From: Alphaproteobacteria bacterium
GTDB taxonomy: Bacteria > Pseudomonadota > Alphaproteobacteria > UBA2966
Direction of reading: 5' to 3'
Length of the DNA: 57,133 nt
NCBI GenBank assembly: GCA_021296255.1
Contig: JAGWAU010000011.1
Coordinates: forward strand, 23,682-80,814
Below the pieces are notes generated by a model. That model searched no databases. It was not told the origin of the DNA and worked only from the letters and a program-made list of their open reading frames with translations. Within the stretch, counting starts at the first letter, position 1. Each line of letters begins with the position of its first letter. Shown here piece after piece: positions 42,593 through 52,388 of the stretch. The translations under genes and the position numbers were made by a program.

Positions 42593-43390
42593 ATGATGGA
42601 CGATCAGCGGCAAACGACGGAAGAAGACGCAAAAGGGCGCTCACCGCCGCACATTATCATGCCGGTGGAGGTGGGTTTCCTTCATCGTCTTCGCACTTAC
42701 CTCCTCACCGGAATCATCATCACGGCACCTCTCGGCATTACGATCTTCATCGCCTGGAAGTTCATCGGACTCGTCGACAGTTGGGTCACGCCCATCATCC
42801 CGGCGAGATACAACCCGGGAACCTATCTGCCGTTCGATATTCCGGGCCTAGGATTGGTCGTCGCCATCGTAGCCTTGACCCTCGTCGGCGCTCTGACGGC
42901 GAGTTTTACCGGACGGATTCTAGTCAGGTTCGGCGAACGGATGGTAGCCCGCATGCCCGTCATCCGGGCGGTCTACGGGGCATTGAAACAGATCTTCGAG
43001 ACGGTGCTGGCTCAATCCTCCAAATCCTTTCGGGAGGTCGTTCTGGTAGAGTATCCGCGAAGAGGGATCTGGGCCATCGCATTCGTGACCGGGCACACCG
43101 AAGGGGAAATCCAGCACCTGGCGGAAGATGACCTCGTCAACGTGTTCCTGCCGACAACACCCAATCCGACGTCGGGCTTCCTGCTGTTCGTCCCACGCCG
43201 GACTCTGATCACGCTCAACATGACGGTCGAGGAAGGTATCAAGCTCGTGATCTCGGGCGGCATCGTCACCCCGCCCGACAGACGCCCGCAGGCCATTCAG
43301 GAGGTTCCGCAGATTTCTTCTCGCGAGGACGAAGCCGAGGCGGAGCGCGCGCAGTTTGAAGTCCCGCCGCGCGCGGTGGCCGACACCTGA
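42593..43390 (+). CDS. DUF502 membrane protein
   Basis: This 265-residue protein of the DUF502 family has two N-terminal transmembrane segments (about 33-56 and 83-107, the first within LRTYLLTGIIITAPLGITIF) and a soluble C-terminal part with VRFGERMVARMPVIRAVYGA and VFLPTTPNPTSGFLLFVPR, the family signature. Function is unknown. It converges with recG, with 6 bp between the two stop codons. Confidence 0.87.
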   Translation: MMDDQRQTTEEDAKGRSPPHIIMPVEVGFLHRLRTYLLTGIIITAPLGITIFIAWKFIGLVDSWVTPIIPARYNPGTYLPFDIPGLGLVVAIVALTLVGALTASFTGRILVRFGERMVARMPVIRAVYGALKQIFETVLAQSSKSFREVVLVEYPRRGIWAIAFVTGHTEGEIQHLAEDDLVNVFLPTTPNPTSGFLLFVPRRTLITLNMTVEEGIKLVISGGIVTPPDRRPQAIQEVPQISSREDEAEAERAQFEVPPRAVADT

Positions 43391-43396
43391 TCCCGT

Positions 43397-45484
43397 TTAT
43401 CCGGACCTCAAATAGCCGACGGCGGCATCCCGCTCAAAAAGGTAGAGCAGCGCTCTCAGCGCCTGACCCCGATCGGAAGACAGGTCGGGGTCTCGCTCCA
43501 GCACCAGTTTGGCGTCATCCCGAGCGGCCAGCATGAGTTCCTCGTGCGCTCCAACGTCTGCCAACCGGAAATCGGGAAGACCGCTTTGGCGGGTGCCAAG
43601 CACTTCACCCGCGCCTCTGAGTCGCAGATCCTCCTCGGCGATCCGGAAGCCATCATCGGTTTCCCGCATGATTCGGATGCGCGCGCGGGCGGTATCACCC
43701 AACGGGGCCGCATAGAGCAACAAGCATCGACCTTGCCGATCCCCTCGGCCGACGCGCCCCCGCAATTGATGGAGCTGGGCCAGACCAAACCTCTCCGCAT
43801 GTTCAACGACCATGACAGTCGCTTCGGGAACATCGACGCCGACCTCGATCACGGTGGTCGCCACGAGCACGGATATTTCACCGCCAGCAAATCTGCTCAT
43901 ATGCGCGTCCTTCTCGGCGCTCTTCATGCGGCCGTGCAACAAGGCGACGTCGTTGCCCAGGTTCCCCGCGAGTGCGGCATAGCGCGCCTCGGCCGCGGCG
44001 ATATCGATGACGTCCGATTCCTCCACGAGCGGGCATACCCAGTAGACCCGATCACCGTCACCAACGGCCCGGCGCACTGCTTGAACGACCTCGTCGAGGC
44101 GTTCGAGCGGCATGGCACGCGTGTCCACGGGAATCCGGCCCGGAGGCTTTTCGTCCAGTTGCGAGACGTCCATGTCACCGTACGCGGTCATGGTGAGCGT
44201 CCGAGGTATCGGCGTTGCCGTCATTACGAGAAGATTGGCGCGCGCACCGGCGGCCTTAGCCGTCAGGGCGAGGCGTTGGTGAACGCCGAACCGGTGTTGC
44301 TCATCGATCACCGCGAACGCGAGGTCACTGAATGCGACACCTTCCTGGAAGATCGCGTGTGTGCCGACGAGTATGTCGATGTCACCCGCCTCCAGATCGG
44401 CGAGGGTCTCTCGGCGGAACTTGCCCTTTTCCCGACCGGTCAGAAGGGCGAGGCGAATACCCAGTTCCGCGCACAGCGGCGTGAGCACGTCGCCGTGCTG
44501 TTGGGCGAGGACTTCCGTCGGAGCCATGAGTGCCGCCTGCGCCCCGCTCTCGACGGCGTTGAGCATGGCCAGGAAGGCCACGATCGTTTTGCCGGATCCC
44601 ACGTCGCCCTGCAACAATCGAAGCATGCGGGCGGGGGAGGCCATGTCCTTCCATATCTCTTCCAGTGCCCGCTCCTGGGCGCTCGTCAGGGAATAGGGGA
44701 GGGACGCGACGACCTGCTTCCGGAGTGAACTGTCTCCGGAAACGGCTCGTCCCGCACCTCTGCGCACGCTTTCGCGGACGAGGGCGAGGGCGAGCTGGTT
44801 GGCCAGGAGTTCGTCGTAGGCCAGTCGTTCCCGTGCCGGGTTGCCGGGCTCCAGATCATCCGGCGATTCGGGAGCGTGCGCGGCCAGGAGCGCATCCTTC
44901 CACCCCTGCCATCGGCGTCCTGAGACGAATTGAGGTTCCAGCCATTCCGGCAGATCAGGCGCCTGGTCGAGCGTCAATCGGACGGCACGCTGCAAGGGCC
45001 GTGCGGTCAGTCCCGCCGTCAGTCGGTAGACGGGCTCGACGGCTTTCAGGGCATCGAGCTCTGCGGCCGTGCCGATGTGATCAGGGTGTGTGATCTGAAC
45101 CTCGTCTCCGTAATGCCGGATGCGGCCGCTTACCACGCGTTCTTCCCCGACGGGCAATGCGCGTTGCAGGTAATCAGGTTTGGCGTGAAAAAAAACCAGA
45201 GTCAGCTGTCCGCTGCCGTCGCTGCAGAAGACCTTGTACGGCAGGCGCTTGCCAGGTGCCGGCGTGTGACGCTCGACGACCACGGTCACCGTCACGATCG
45301 CGCCGTCGGGAGCCCTGGCCAGCGAAGGCGAGTAGCGGCGGTCGACAATCTGGGTCGGCAGATGCCAGTACAGGTCGACGAGTCGAGGCCCGGCAACCTT
45401 TTCGATCAGCTTTGCGATACGAGGCCCGACACCGGGCAGGCCGCTGACGGGCGCAAAGGTAGAAAACAGGATTTCCGGGCGCAT
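43397..45484 (-). CDS. recG: ATP-dependent DNA helicase RecG
   Basis: This 695-residue RecG drives branch migration of stalled forks and Holliday junctions. It has an N-terminal wedge/OB domain (about 1-180), the Walker A LQGDVGSGKTIVAFLAML (near 290), the DEQHRFG box (AVIDEQHRFGVHQR, near 390), MTATPIPRTLTMTAYGDMDV, and the helicase-C motif GVDVPEATVMVVEHAERFGL, LHQLRGRVGRG. The ATG at 45484 is where homology starts; the frame is open for another 50 codons without homology. It is transcribed away from sdhE and mfd. Confidence 0.95.
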   Translation of the reverse strand: MRPEILFSTFAPVSGLPGVGPRIAKLIEKVAGPRLVDLYWHLPTQIVDRRYSPSLARAPDGAIVTVTVVVERHTPAPGKRLPYKVFCSDGSGQLTLVFFHAKPDYLQRALPVGEERVVSGRIRHYGDEVQITHPDHIGTAAELDALKAVEPVYRLTAGLTARPLQRAVRLTLDQAPDLPEWLEPQFVSGRRWQGWKDALLAAHAPESPDDLEPGNPARERLAYDELLANQLALALVRESVRRGAGRAVSGDSSLRKQVVASLPYSLTSAQERALEEIWKDMASPARMLRLLQGDVGSGKTIVAFLAMLNAVESGAQAALMAPTEVLAQQHGDVLTPLCAELGIRLALLTGREKGKFRRETLADLEAGDIDILVGTHAIFQEGVAFSDLAFAVIDEQHRFGVHQRLALTAKAAGARANLLVMTATPIPRTLTMTAYGDMDVSQLDEKPPGRIPVDTRAMPLERLDEVVQAVRRAVGDGDRVYWVCPLVEESDVIDIAAAEARYAALAGNLGNDVALLHGRMKSAEKDAHMSRFAGGEISVLVATTVIEVGVDVPEATVMVVEHAERFGLAQLHQLRGRVGRGDRQGRCLLLYAAPLGDTARARIRIMRETDDGFRIAEEDLRLRGAGEVLGTRQSGLPDFRLADVGAHEELMLAARDDAKLVLERDPDLSSDRGQALRALLYLFERDAAVGYLRSG

Positions 45485-45693
45485 GTTGCTGATGCGTGCG
45501 CAAACCACGGCAAGGCAGGCGACGTCCCGCGACCTTATCTCAGGCACGGGAGGCGCGCCATATCGCCCGTTGCTCCACGTCGTCCGATGATCGTGACAGG
45601 GGGACCGCCACAGACTATATCGAACCCAGGCCACCTACCGCGGACTCCGCGGGAAGGGGGCTGGAGTCTGTCCACATTACGCACCGGAGCCTG

Positions 45694-45975
45694 GTGACCG
45701 ACGAAAGCCCATCCATCCGGGAACTGGAATCGAAACGAAAGCGCCTGCGGTACCGCAGTTGCAACCGGGGAATGAAGGAAACCGACCTCTTGCTAGGTCG
45801 ATTTGCCGACCGCCATCTGGATTCATTCGACGTCCGGCAACTCGCGCGCTACGAGGCACTTCTGAGGGAGAGCGATCCCGATATTCTGGCTTGGATTGCT
45901 GGCCGGAAAGTCCCGCCGGCCGAACACGACAACGATGTGACAAAGTTGCTTCTGGATTTCAAATATTATGAATAA
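45694..45975 (+). CDS. sdhE: Succinate dehydrogenase assembly factor 2 (SdhE)
   Basis: This 93-residue SdhE/YgfY protein binds FAD to SdhA and assists flavinylation of succinate dehydrogenase. The invariant RGMKE motif (25-29) and LARYEALLRESDPDILAWI are present. The GTG at 45694 is chosen because it gives the usual length; the frame is open upstream without homology. It overlaps mfd by 8 bp (45968-45975) and is divergent from recG, an arrangement typical of Alphaproteobacteria. Confidence 0.9.
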   Translation: MTDESPSIRELESKRKRLRYRSCNRGMKETDLLLGRFADRHLDSFDVRQLARYEALLRESDPDILAWIAGRKVPPAEHDNDVTKLLLDFKYYE

Positions 45976-48900
45976 CTTACTGAAATTAAAAAATTTAGAG
46001 TGGAAGAAACCGATATCTGTCACGATGTCGGGCTGCCCCGAAGGCATGGATGCGCTCGCCCTTGCCGAGATCGCGCGCAACCATGCTGCGGGAACCATTC
46101 ATATCGCACTCGATGCGGACCGAATGGATACGACGGCGCAGGTCCTCGCCTTCTTCGCGCCCGATGTCGAAGTCATCACGATTCCCGCATGGGACTGCCT
46201 GCCCTATGACCGGGTATCTCCCAATCCCAAGGTTGCCAGCGCGCGCCTGGACGGCTTGTGCCGGCTCGCCTCACCAGAACACGAGTTATCCGCGCGGGTC
46301 GTCGTCACCACCCTCAACGCGAGCGTTCAGCGGGTTCCGGCCCGAAAAGTCGTGGGCTCCGCCACCTACAATATCTCCGTGGGGGAACGCATAGATCTCG
46401 ACCAACTCGTCGAATTTCTGGCGCGCGACGGATATCAGCGGACGGGAACCGTCAGGGAACCGGGTGAATTCGCCGTGCGCGGCGGCATCGTCGACCTCTT
46501 CCCATCGGGTGCGGAGTATCCCCTCCGTCTCGACCTGTTCGGAGACGAGTTGGAGGGCGTGCGCACATTCGATCCCCTTTCCCAGCGTGCCATGGCGCGT
46601 GTCGGAGGTCTCAAACTGGCGCCGATCAGCGAAGTCTTTCTGGATGAGGAGTCGATTGCCCGGTTCCGTGGCGGATACGGCAGCCGTTTCGGCGCGGTGG
46701 CCGGGCAAACCGATCCACTCTACCAAGCCGTCGCCGCAGGCAGGCGGCACATGGGAATGGAACACTGGTTGCCGTTGTTCCACGGAAAACTGGAAACCCT
46801 GTTCGATTACCTCCCCGGAGCCGCGGTTACGCGCGACGCTCTGATCGATGACGCCTTGGACAAGCGGCTCGAGACCATCGTCGATTACTACGGGGCCCGG
46901 AAGTCGGGAGAACGAGGGGGCAGGGCAGACGACGCGGCCGTATATCGCCCACTGCCGCCGGAAGAACTCTACCTAACGGGAGAGGAATGGCGTGCGAGCA
47001 TCGCATCGCGTACGAGCATCGTGTTCTCCCCGTTCCGTCAACCGGAGGCGCAGCAGGTTTGCGATCTCGGTGGACGGCGAGCTCGAGACTTCGCGCCGGA
47101 ACGCACCCGGCAGAATCTCGATCTGTTCGATGCCGTGCGAGACTACATCGATAGCCTGACGCGCAACGGAAAATCCGTGGTCGTGGCAGCGTATTCACCG
47201 GGCACGCGAGATCGTTTGTCGGGTCTTCTGGCGGATCACGGCGTTCAGGGCTGCGTGAACATCGAAAGCTGGTCGGAGGCACGGAGGTCCGCTCCGGACG
47301 ACATCGGACTCGCGATACTGGCCCTTGAGCACGGTTTCGAGACCGATGCGCTCGCCGTCATCACCGAGCAGGACATTCTGGGTGAACGCCTGTCCCGGCC
47401 GCCCAAGCGCACCCGGCGCGCCGAGGACTACATCGTGGAGGCCTCGTCGCTCTCGCCCGGGGACATCGTCGTCCACGTCGAGCACGGAATCGGGCGATAC
47501 TCGGATCTGCTGACGATCGATGTCGCCGGCGCGCCCCATGATTGCCTGCTGATACTCTACGACGGTGGCGACAAGCTCTACATCCCCGTCGAGAATATCG
47601 AAGTCATTTCACGATACGGGTCGGAGGACTCCGGCGTTCAACTCGACCGCCTCGGCGGCAGCGGCTGGCAGGCGAGAAAAGCGCGCGCCAAGGCACGAAT
47701 CCGGGATATCGCCGACCAATTGATCAATATCGCGGCGGCGCGCGAACTGCAGAAGGGTGAGGTCCTTGCTCCACCAGAGGGGATGTACGAGGAATTTTGC
47801 GCTCACTTTCCCTATCCGGAGACGGAGGACCAGCAACGAGCGATCGAGGAGGTTCTGGACGATCTCGCTACCGGCCGACCCATGGACCGCCTCGTATGCG
47901 GCGACGTCGGGTTCGGCAAGACCGAGGTCGCGCTTCGGTCCGCTTTCGTGGCCGTCATGGCGGGAAAGCAGGTAGCGATCGTCGCGCCGACGACTCTGTT
48001 GGTGCGCCAGCATTGCACGACGTTTCGCGAGCGGTTTGCGGCCTGGCCCGTGAAGGTCGGACGCCTCTCCCGCATGGTAGGGCCCAAGGAGACGGCGGAG
48101 ACGAAGGCGGGGCTGGAGTCGGGCGACATCGACATCGTGATCGGGACACACGCGTTGCTCGGCAAGGGCATTAAATTCCGCGACCTCGGTCTCATCATCG
48201 TCGACGAGGAACAACATTTCGGCGTGGCGCAGAAGGAACGCCTCAAGGATCTTCGCGCCGTGGCCCACGTCCTCACACTCACCGCGACGCCGATCCCCCG
48301 GACGCTGCACTTGGCGCTGTCGGGCGTTCGCGAACTGAGCCTCATCGCGACGCCCCCTGTCGACCGGCTCGCGGTCCGAACATTCACCATGCCGTTCGAT
48401 CCGGTGATCATACGCGAAGCCTTGATGCGCGAACACTACCGGGGCGGTCAGAGTTTCTACGTTTGCCCCAGAATCTCCGATATTCCCGACGTCGAGGCAT
48501 TCCTGCGCGAACACGTTCCCCAAGTGCGTTTCGGCAGCGCCCACGGGCAGATGCCGGTACGAGCACTCGATGAAGTCATGCACGCCTTCTACGAGGGCGG
48601 CATCGACGTTCTGTTGTGTACCAACATCATCGAGTCCGGTCTCGACATCCCGACGGCGAACACGCTCATCGTACACCGCGCGGACATGTATGGGCTCGCC
48701 CAACTCTACCAACTCAGAGGCAGGATCGGCCGCTCAAAGATTCGGGGATACGCGTACCTCACCTTGCCTCCCCGGCGCATTCCTACGGGAGCGGCCGAGA
48801 AGCGGCTGAAGGTCATGCAGGCCTTGGATGGGCTCGGCGCCGGGTTCTCGTTAGCGAGCCACGATCTCGATATTCGCGGCGCCGGAAACCTGTTGGGCGA

Positions 48901-49516
48901 GGAGCAATCCGGGCACATCCGCGAGGTCGGGCTCGAGCTCTATCAGGAAATGTTGGAGGAGGCGGTGGCAGCCGCGCGCGGGGCGGATGGCGACGGCATC
49001 GCCGAGGACAAGTGGTCACCGCAAATAAGTATCGGCACCTCCGTGCTGATACCGGAGCAGTATGTTCCGGATCTCGACGTGCGGCTGGGCCTGTACCGGC
49101 GCTTGGCACGTCTCGAAGACCGTGCCGAGATAGAGGCCTACGCGGCGGAGCTCATCGATCGCTTCGGCCCCTTACCCGAAGAAGTGGATAATCTGCTGCG
49201 GATCGTCGCGATCAAACAGTTCTGCCGTCACGCGGGTGTTCACCGCGTGGAAGCCGGTCCGAAAGGCGCCACGATCGCCTTTCACAATGACCACTTCGCT
49301 CACCCCGCAGGGCTGGTCGAGTTCATTTCAAGCCAAGCGGGAACCGCGAAGCTGCGGCCGGACCACCGCCTGGTCTACATGCGCGAATGGGACGACGCGG
49401 AATCACGTCTGTCCGGCGTCATGCATCTGATGCGGAATCTGGCGAAGATCGCGGGTCAGGCTTCGGTGTCGACCGCCTCCGACGCCGCCTCGGCCTCCGC
49501 TTCGCGTGCCATGTGA
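45968..49516 (+). CDS. mfd: Transcription-repair coupling factor Mfd
   Basis: This 1182-residue Mfd removes stalled RNA polymerase at lesions and recruits UvrA. It has an N-terminal UvrB-like region with YDRVSPNPKVASARLDGL, the RNA-polymerase interaction domain (GDIVVHVEHGIGRY, about 498-512), the helicase core with GDVGFGKTEVALRS (about 643-656) and DEEQHFGV (about 743), the FLREHVP-to-NIIESGLDIPTANTLIVH helicase-C part, and the TRCF C-terminal domain near 1050-1150. Its ATG lies inside the sdhE stop region. The first codons (about 12) are AT-rich. The last 20 codons overlap the 3' end of the opposite DsbA-like gene. Confidence 0.95.
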   Translation: MNNLLKLKNLEWKKPISVTMSGCPEGMDALALAEIARNHAAGTIHIALDADRMDTTAQVLAFFAPDVEVITIPAWDCLPYDRVSPNPKVASARLDGLCRLASPEHELSARVVVTTLNASVQRVPARKVVGSATYNISVGERIDLDQLVEFLARDGYQRTGTVREPGEFAVRGGIVDLFPSGAEYPLRLDLFGDELEGVRTFDPLSQRAMARVGGLKLAPISEVFLDEESIARFRGGYGSRFGAVAGQTDPLYQAVAAGRRHMGMEHWLPLFHGKLETLFDYLPGAAVTRDALIDDALDKRLETIVDYYGARKSGERGGRADDAAVYRPLPPEELYLTGEEWRASIASRTSIVFSPFRQPEAQQVCDLGGRRARDFAPERTRQNLDLFDAVRDYIDSLTRNGKSVVVAAYSPGTRDRLSGLLADHGVQGCVNIESWSEARRSAPDDIGLAILALEHGFETDALAVITEQDILGERLSRPPKRTRRAEDYIVEASSLSPGDIVVHVEHGIGRYSDLLTIDVAGAPHDCLLILYDGGDKLYIPVENIEVISRYGSEDSGVQLDRLGGSGWQARKARAKARIRDIADQLINIAAARELQKGEVLAPPEGMYEEFCAHFPYPETEDQQRAIEEVLDDLATGRPMDRLVCGDVGFGKTEVALRSAFVAVMAGKQVAIVAPTTLLVRQHCTTFRERFAAWPVKVGRLSRMVGPKETAETKAGLESGDIDIVIGTHALLGKGIKFRDLGLIIVDEEQHFGVAQKERLKDLRAVAHVLTLTATPIPRTLHLALSGVRELSLIATPPVDRLAVRTFTMPFDPVIIREALMREHYRGGQSFYVCPRISDIPDVEAFLREHVPQVRFGSAHGQMPVRALDEVMHAFYEGGIDVLLCTNIIESGLDIPTANTLIVHRADMYGLAQLYQLRGRIGRSKIRGYAYLTLPPRRIPTGAAEKRLKVMQALDGLGAGFSLASHDLDIRGAGNLLGEEQSGHIREVGLELYQEMLEEAVAAARGADGDGIAEDKWSPQISIGTSVLIPEQYVPDLDVRLGLYRRLARLEDRAEIEAYAAELIDRFGPLPEEVDNLLRIVAIKQFCRHAGVHRVEAGPKGATIAFHNDHFAHPAGLVEFISSQAGTAKLRPDHRLVYMREWDDAESRLSGVMHLMRNLAKIAGQASVSTASDAASASASRAM

Positions 49517-50130
49517 TCGAACAGTTCTGTGAAGGCATCCGGCTCCTGTGCGCCGAACACGACATACTTCTTTGCGAACACGAAGCAGGGGACCGCATTC
49601 ACGCCCATCACCCGCGCCGCTTCGTCTTCTTTGCGAACCAGATCAACGTCCTCGCCTCTTTCGAAGAGATCCGCCACGAGATCCGCGTCCATGCCTGCGT
49701 ACCGTGCCACCTCGACAAGCTCTTCCCGATCGCCGATATCGGCGCCCTGGGTGAAGTAGCGCGCGAACAACCGTTCCACGACGGCGTCCTGCACTCCGGC
49801 GGAGCCCGCCCACCGGATCAATCGATGTGAATCGATCGTATTGGGCGTCCTCGGTATGGCGGCAAAATCGAAGGGAATCCCTTCGAGCTTGCCGGCGCCG
49901 CGAATGTTCTCGTAAACCGCCCGGGCCTGCTCTTCGCCGCCGAACTTCAAAGCTACGTACTCGCTCCGGTCTATGCCCTCTGTGGGCATATCGGGATTGA
50001 GCTGAAACGTTCGCCAACGCACGTCGACCTGGATATCCGGCCGTTCGGCGAGGGCGCGCTCAAAACGGCGCTTGCCCACAAAACACCAGGGGCAGATCGT
50101 GTCGGAGATAATGTCGACGTTCATGTACAT
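49456..50130 (-). CDS. DsbA/FrnE-family thioredoxin-like oxidoreductase
   Basis: This 224-residue cytoplasmic DsbA-fold protein has an N-terminal CPWC active site (IISDTICPWCFVGKRRFERA), a helical insertion, and the cis-Pro strand MGVNAVPCFVFAKKYVVFGA, as in FrnE and 2-hydroxychromene-2-carboxylate isomerase relatives. It catalyses dithiol/disulfide exchange or an isomerisation. Starts at 50142, 50130 and 50124 are all ATG; 50130 is favoured by a weak GGTGG. Its last 20 codons overlap mfd on the opposite strand for 61 bp and encode a repetitive Ala/Glu tail. Confidence 0.87.
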   Translation of the reverse strand: MYMNVDIISDTICPWCFVGKRRFERALAERPDIQVDVRWRTFQLNPDMPTEGIDRSEYVALKFGGEEQARAVYENIRGAGKLEGIPFDFAAIPRTPNTIDSHRLIRWAGSAGVQDAVVERLFARYFTQGADIGDREELVEVARYAGMDADLVADLFERGEDVDLVRKEDEAARVMGVNAVPCFVFAKKYVVFGAQEPDAFTELFDHMAREAEAEAASEAVDTEA

Positions 50131-50340
50131 GGGAACCACCATAGCGGGTCAGCGCCTGCCACCGAAACGGTATCCCACGAGACATCGTGTGTCTCGCCGC
50201 GGATTGGCCGGATATCTGTCTTCTGGCGGCTCGAACCGGCCGTTACGCGTGCTGCACGCCGCGCGTGGTTGCCGGGCTCTCGGCGTGACACTAAGGTCTT
50301 GAACACGATGTCCATTGCAGGAGATGGAAGGAAACGACCC

Positions 50341-51105
50341 GTGAGTAACCCGTTTTCGCTGGAGGGCCAGACAGCCCTGGTGACCGGCGCCTCGAGCGGT
50401 CTGGGACGGCACTTTGCATTGACGCTGGCGAAGGCTGGCGCCCGTGTCGCGGTCTGTGCCCGGCGTACGGACCGCCTGAAGGAACTCGTCGAGGAGATCG
50501 AGGCGTTCGACGGACGGGCGATGGCGTTCTCGATGGACGTAACGGATCACGACAGCATCGTGTCCGCGATCGACGGCGCGGAGACCGAGCTCGGCGCGAC
50601 CCGCGTGCTGGTCAACAATGCCGGCACCACGGTCACCAAGAAGATCGTCGACTTCACCGTCGAGGACTATGACCACGTCATGGACACGAACCTCCGCGGC
50701 GCTTGGCTTGTCGCGCAGGAGGTCGGAAGAAAGATGATCGTACACGGGCACGGCGGTTCCATCGTCAATATCGCGTCCATGGCGGGCATCCACACCGTCC
50801 GCTTGTTGAGCGTTTACGGCATGTCGAAGTCCGGCGTGGTGCATATGACACGGTTCATGGCCCAGGAGTGGGCGCGTTACGACATTCGCGTCAACGCGAT
50901 CGCGCCGGGCTATATCGAGACCGAGCTCAATGCCGACTTCTTCGCCAGCGAGAAGGGACAGGAGTTCGTCGAACGATTCCTGCGCAAACGGGTCGGCAAG
51001 CCTGCGGACCTCGACGGCGTGCTGCTGCTGCTCGCGTCGGGTGCCTCCGACTTCGTTACCGGTACGGTTATCGAGGCGGACGACGGTCTCAGCCTGGTGA
51101 TGTAA
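50341..51105 (+). CDS. SDR-family oxidoreductase
   Basis: This 254-residue classical short-chain dehydrogenase has TGASSGLG (15-22), the NNAG element (92-95), the active-site Ser146 and the pair Tyr159-x3-Lys163 (VYGMSK). It oxidises or reduces an alcohol or ketone with NAD(P). The GTG at 50341 has GGAAGG upstream; an ATG at 50308 in frame is the alternative. Its stop overlaps the next ATG (TAATG), so it is coupled to the cytosine-deaminase-like gene. Confidence 0.88.
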   Translation: MSNPFSLEGQTALVTGASSGLGRHFALTLAKAGARVAVCARRTDRLKELVEEIEAFDGRAMAFSMDVTDHDSIVSAIDGAETELGATRVLVNNAGTTVTKKIVDFTVEDYDHVMDTNLRGAWLVAQEVGRKMIVHGHGGSIVNIASMAGIHTVRLLSVYGMSKSGVVHMTRFMAQEWARYDIRVNAIAPGYIETELNADFFASEKGQEFVERFLRKRVGKPADLDGVLLLLASGASDFVTGTVIEADDGLSLVM

Positions 51106-52385
51106 TGGACCTGATCCTGCGGGGCGGGAATCTTCCCGACGGACGCAAGAACGTCGACATCGGGATCGAAGCGGGGAGGATCACGGCCGTCGAGGCCAAC
51201 CTGCAGGCGAGCGCTCCGCAGGAGATCGACTGCGCAAGCCGTTTGATGACGCCGCCGTTCGTCGATGCCCACTTTCACATGGACTCGACGCTGACCGCGG
51301 GCCGGCCACGGCATAACGACTCGGGAACCCTTCTCGAAGGCATCGCGCTTTGGGAAGAGTTGAAGCCGACGCTCACGTTCGACGACTACGTCGCACGCGC
51401 GCTTCGATATTGCGACTGGGCCGTCGGGCGAGGCCTGCTCGCTATCCGCAGCCACGTGGACACGACCGACCCGAACCTGACGGGCGTCAAGGCGCTTCTG
51501 GAGGTTCGCGAAAGGATCAAGGACTATCTCGACCTGCAGCTCGTGGCCTTTCCGCAGGACGGGTACCTTCGCTCGCCGATAGGCAAGTCGAACATGACCG
51601 AGGCACTCGATATGGGTGTGGACGTGGTCGGCGGCATCCCCCATTTCGAGCGTACCCAGGGAGATGGTGCCGAGTCCGTCCGCGCGTTATGCGAGATCGC
51701 CGCCGAACGCGGTCTTCCCGTCGACATGCACTGCGATGAGACGGACGATCCCACGTCCCGTCACGTGGAGACCCTGGCGGCGGAAACGATTCGGTTGGGC
51801 CTTCGGGGGCGAGTCGCGGGATCGCACCTCACATCCATGCATTCGATGGACAATTACTACGCCGGCAAGCTGATCGACCTGATGGCGGAAGCCGACCTCC
51901 ATGTCGTGGCGAACCCGACCGCCAACATGCTGCTGATGGGCCGCCACGACACCTATCCCAAACGACGCGGCATGACGCGGGTGCCGGAACTCATGGCAGC
52001 GGGCATAGATGTCTCTCTCGGTCAGGACTCGGTGATGGATCCGTGGGGACCGCTCAACGCCGCGGACATGCTCGACGTGGCGCATATGGCGGTGCACGCG
52101 GGTCACCTGTCGGGGCGGGAACAGATCCTGGCGTGTTTCAAATCCGTCACGGAATACCCGGCCCGCCTGTTGAGTCTGGAGGGATACGGGCTGAAACCCG
52201 GCTGCAACGGAGATGCGGTCGTATTGCAGGCGGCGGATCCCGTGGAGGCAATCCGCCTCCGGCCGTCGCGCCTCTACGTGATCCGGCGGGGCAAGGTCGT
52301 TGCCCGCAGTGAACCCACGGAAGTTCTGCTCGATCTCCCCGATCGGCCAAACTCTATCGACTACACCCGCGCGGGAGGCGAATAG
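51105..52385 (+). CDS. Cytosine deaminase-like amidohydrolase (CodA family)
   Basis: This 426-residue metal-dependent amidohydrolase has PPFVDAHFHMDSTLT (first metal site), VDMHCDETDD with the catalytic Glu, AGSHLTSMHSMDNYYA and GQDSVMDPWGPLNAADMLDV, which follows the CodA motif GHDDVFDPW. It probably deaminates a pyrimidine or a related amide-containing ring. The start overlaps the SDR stop and the following gene starts 3 bp after its stop, so these three form one operon. Confidence 0.86.
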   Translation: MDLILRGGNLPDGRKNVDIGIEAGRITAVEANLQASAPQEIDCASRLMTPPFVDAHFHMDSTLTAGRPRHNDSGTLLEGIALWEELKPTLTFDDYVARALRYCDWAVGRGLLAIRSHVDTTDPNLTGVKALLEVRERIKDYLDLQLVAFPQDGYLRSPIGKSNMTEALDMGVDVVGGIPHFERTQGDGAESVRALCEIAAERGLPVDMHCDETDDPTSRHVETLAAETIRLGLRGRVAGSHLTSMHSMDNYYAGKLIDLMAEADLHVVANPTANMLLMGRHDTYPKRRGMTRVPELMAAGIDVSLGQDSVMDPWGPLNAADMLDVAHMAVHAGHLSGREQILACFKSVTEYPARLLSLEGYGLKPGCNGDAVVLQAADPVEAIRLRPSRLYVIRRGKVVARSEPTEVLLDLPDRPNSIDYTRAGGE

Positions 52386-52388
52386 GCG

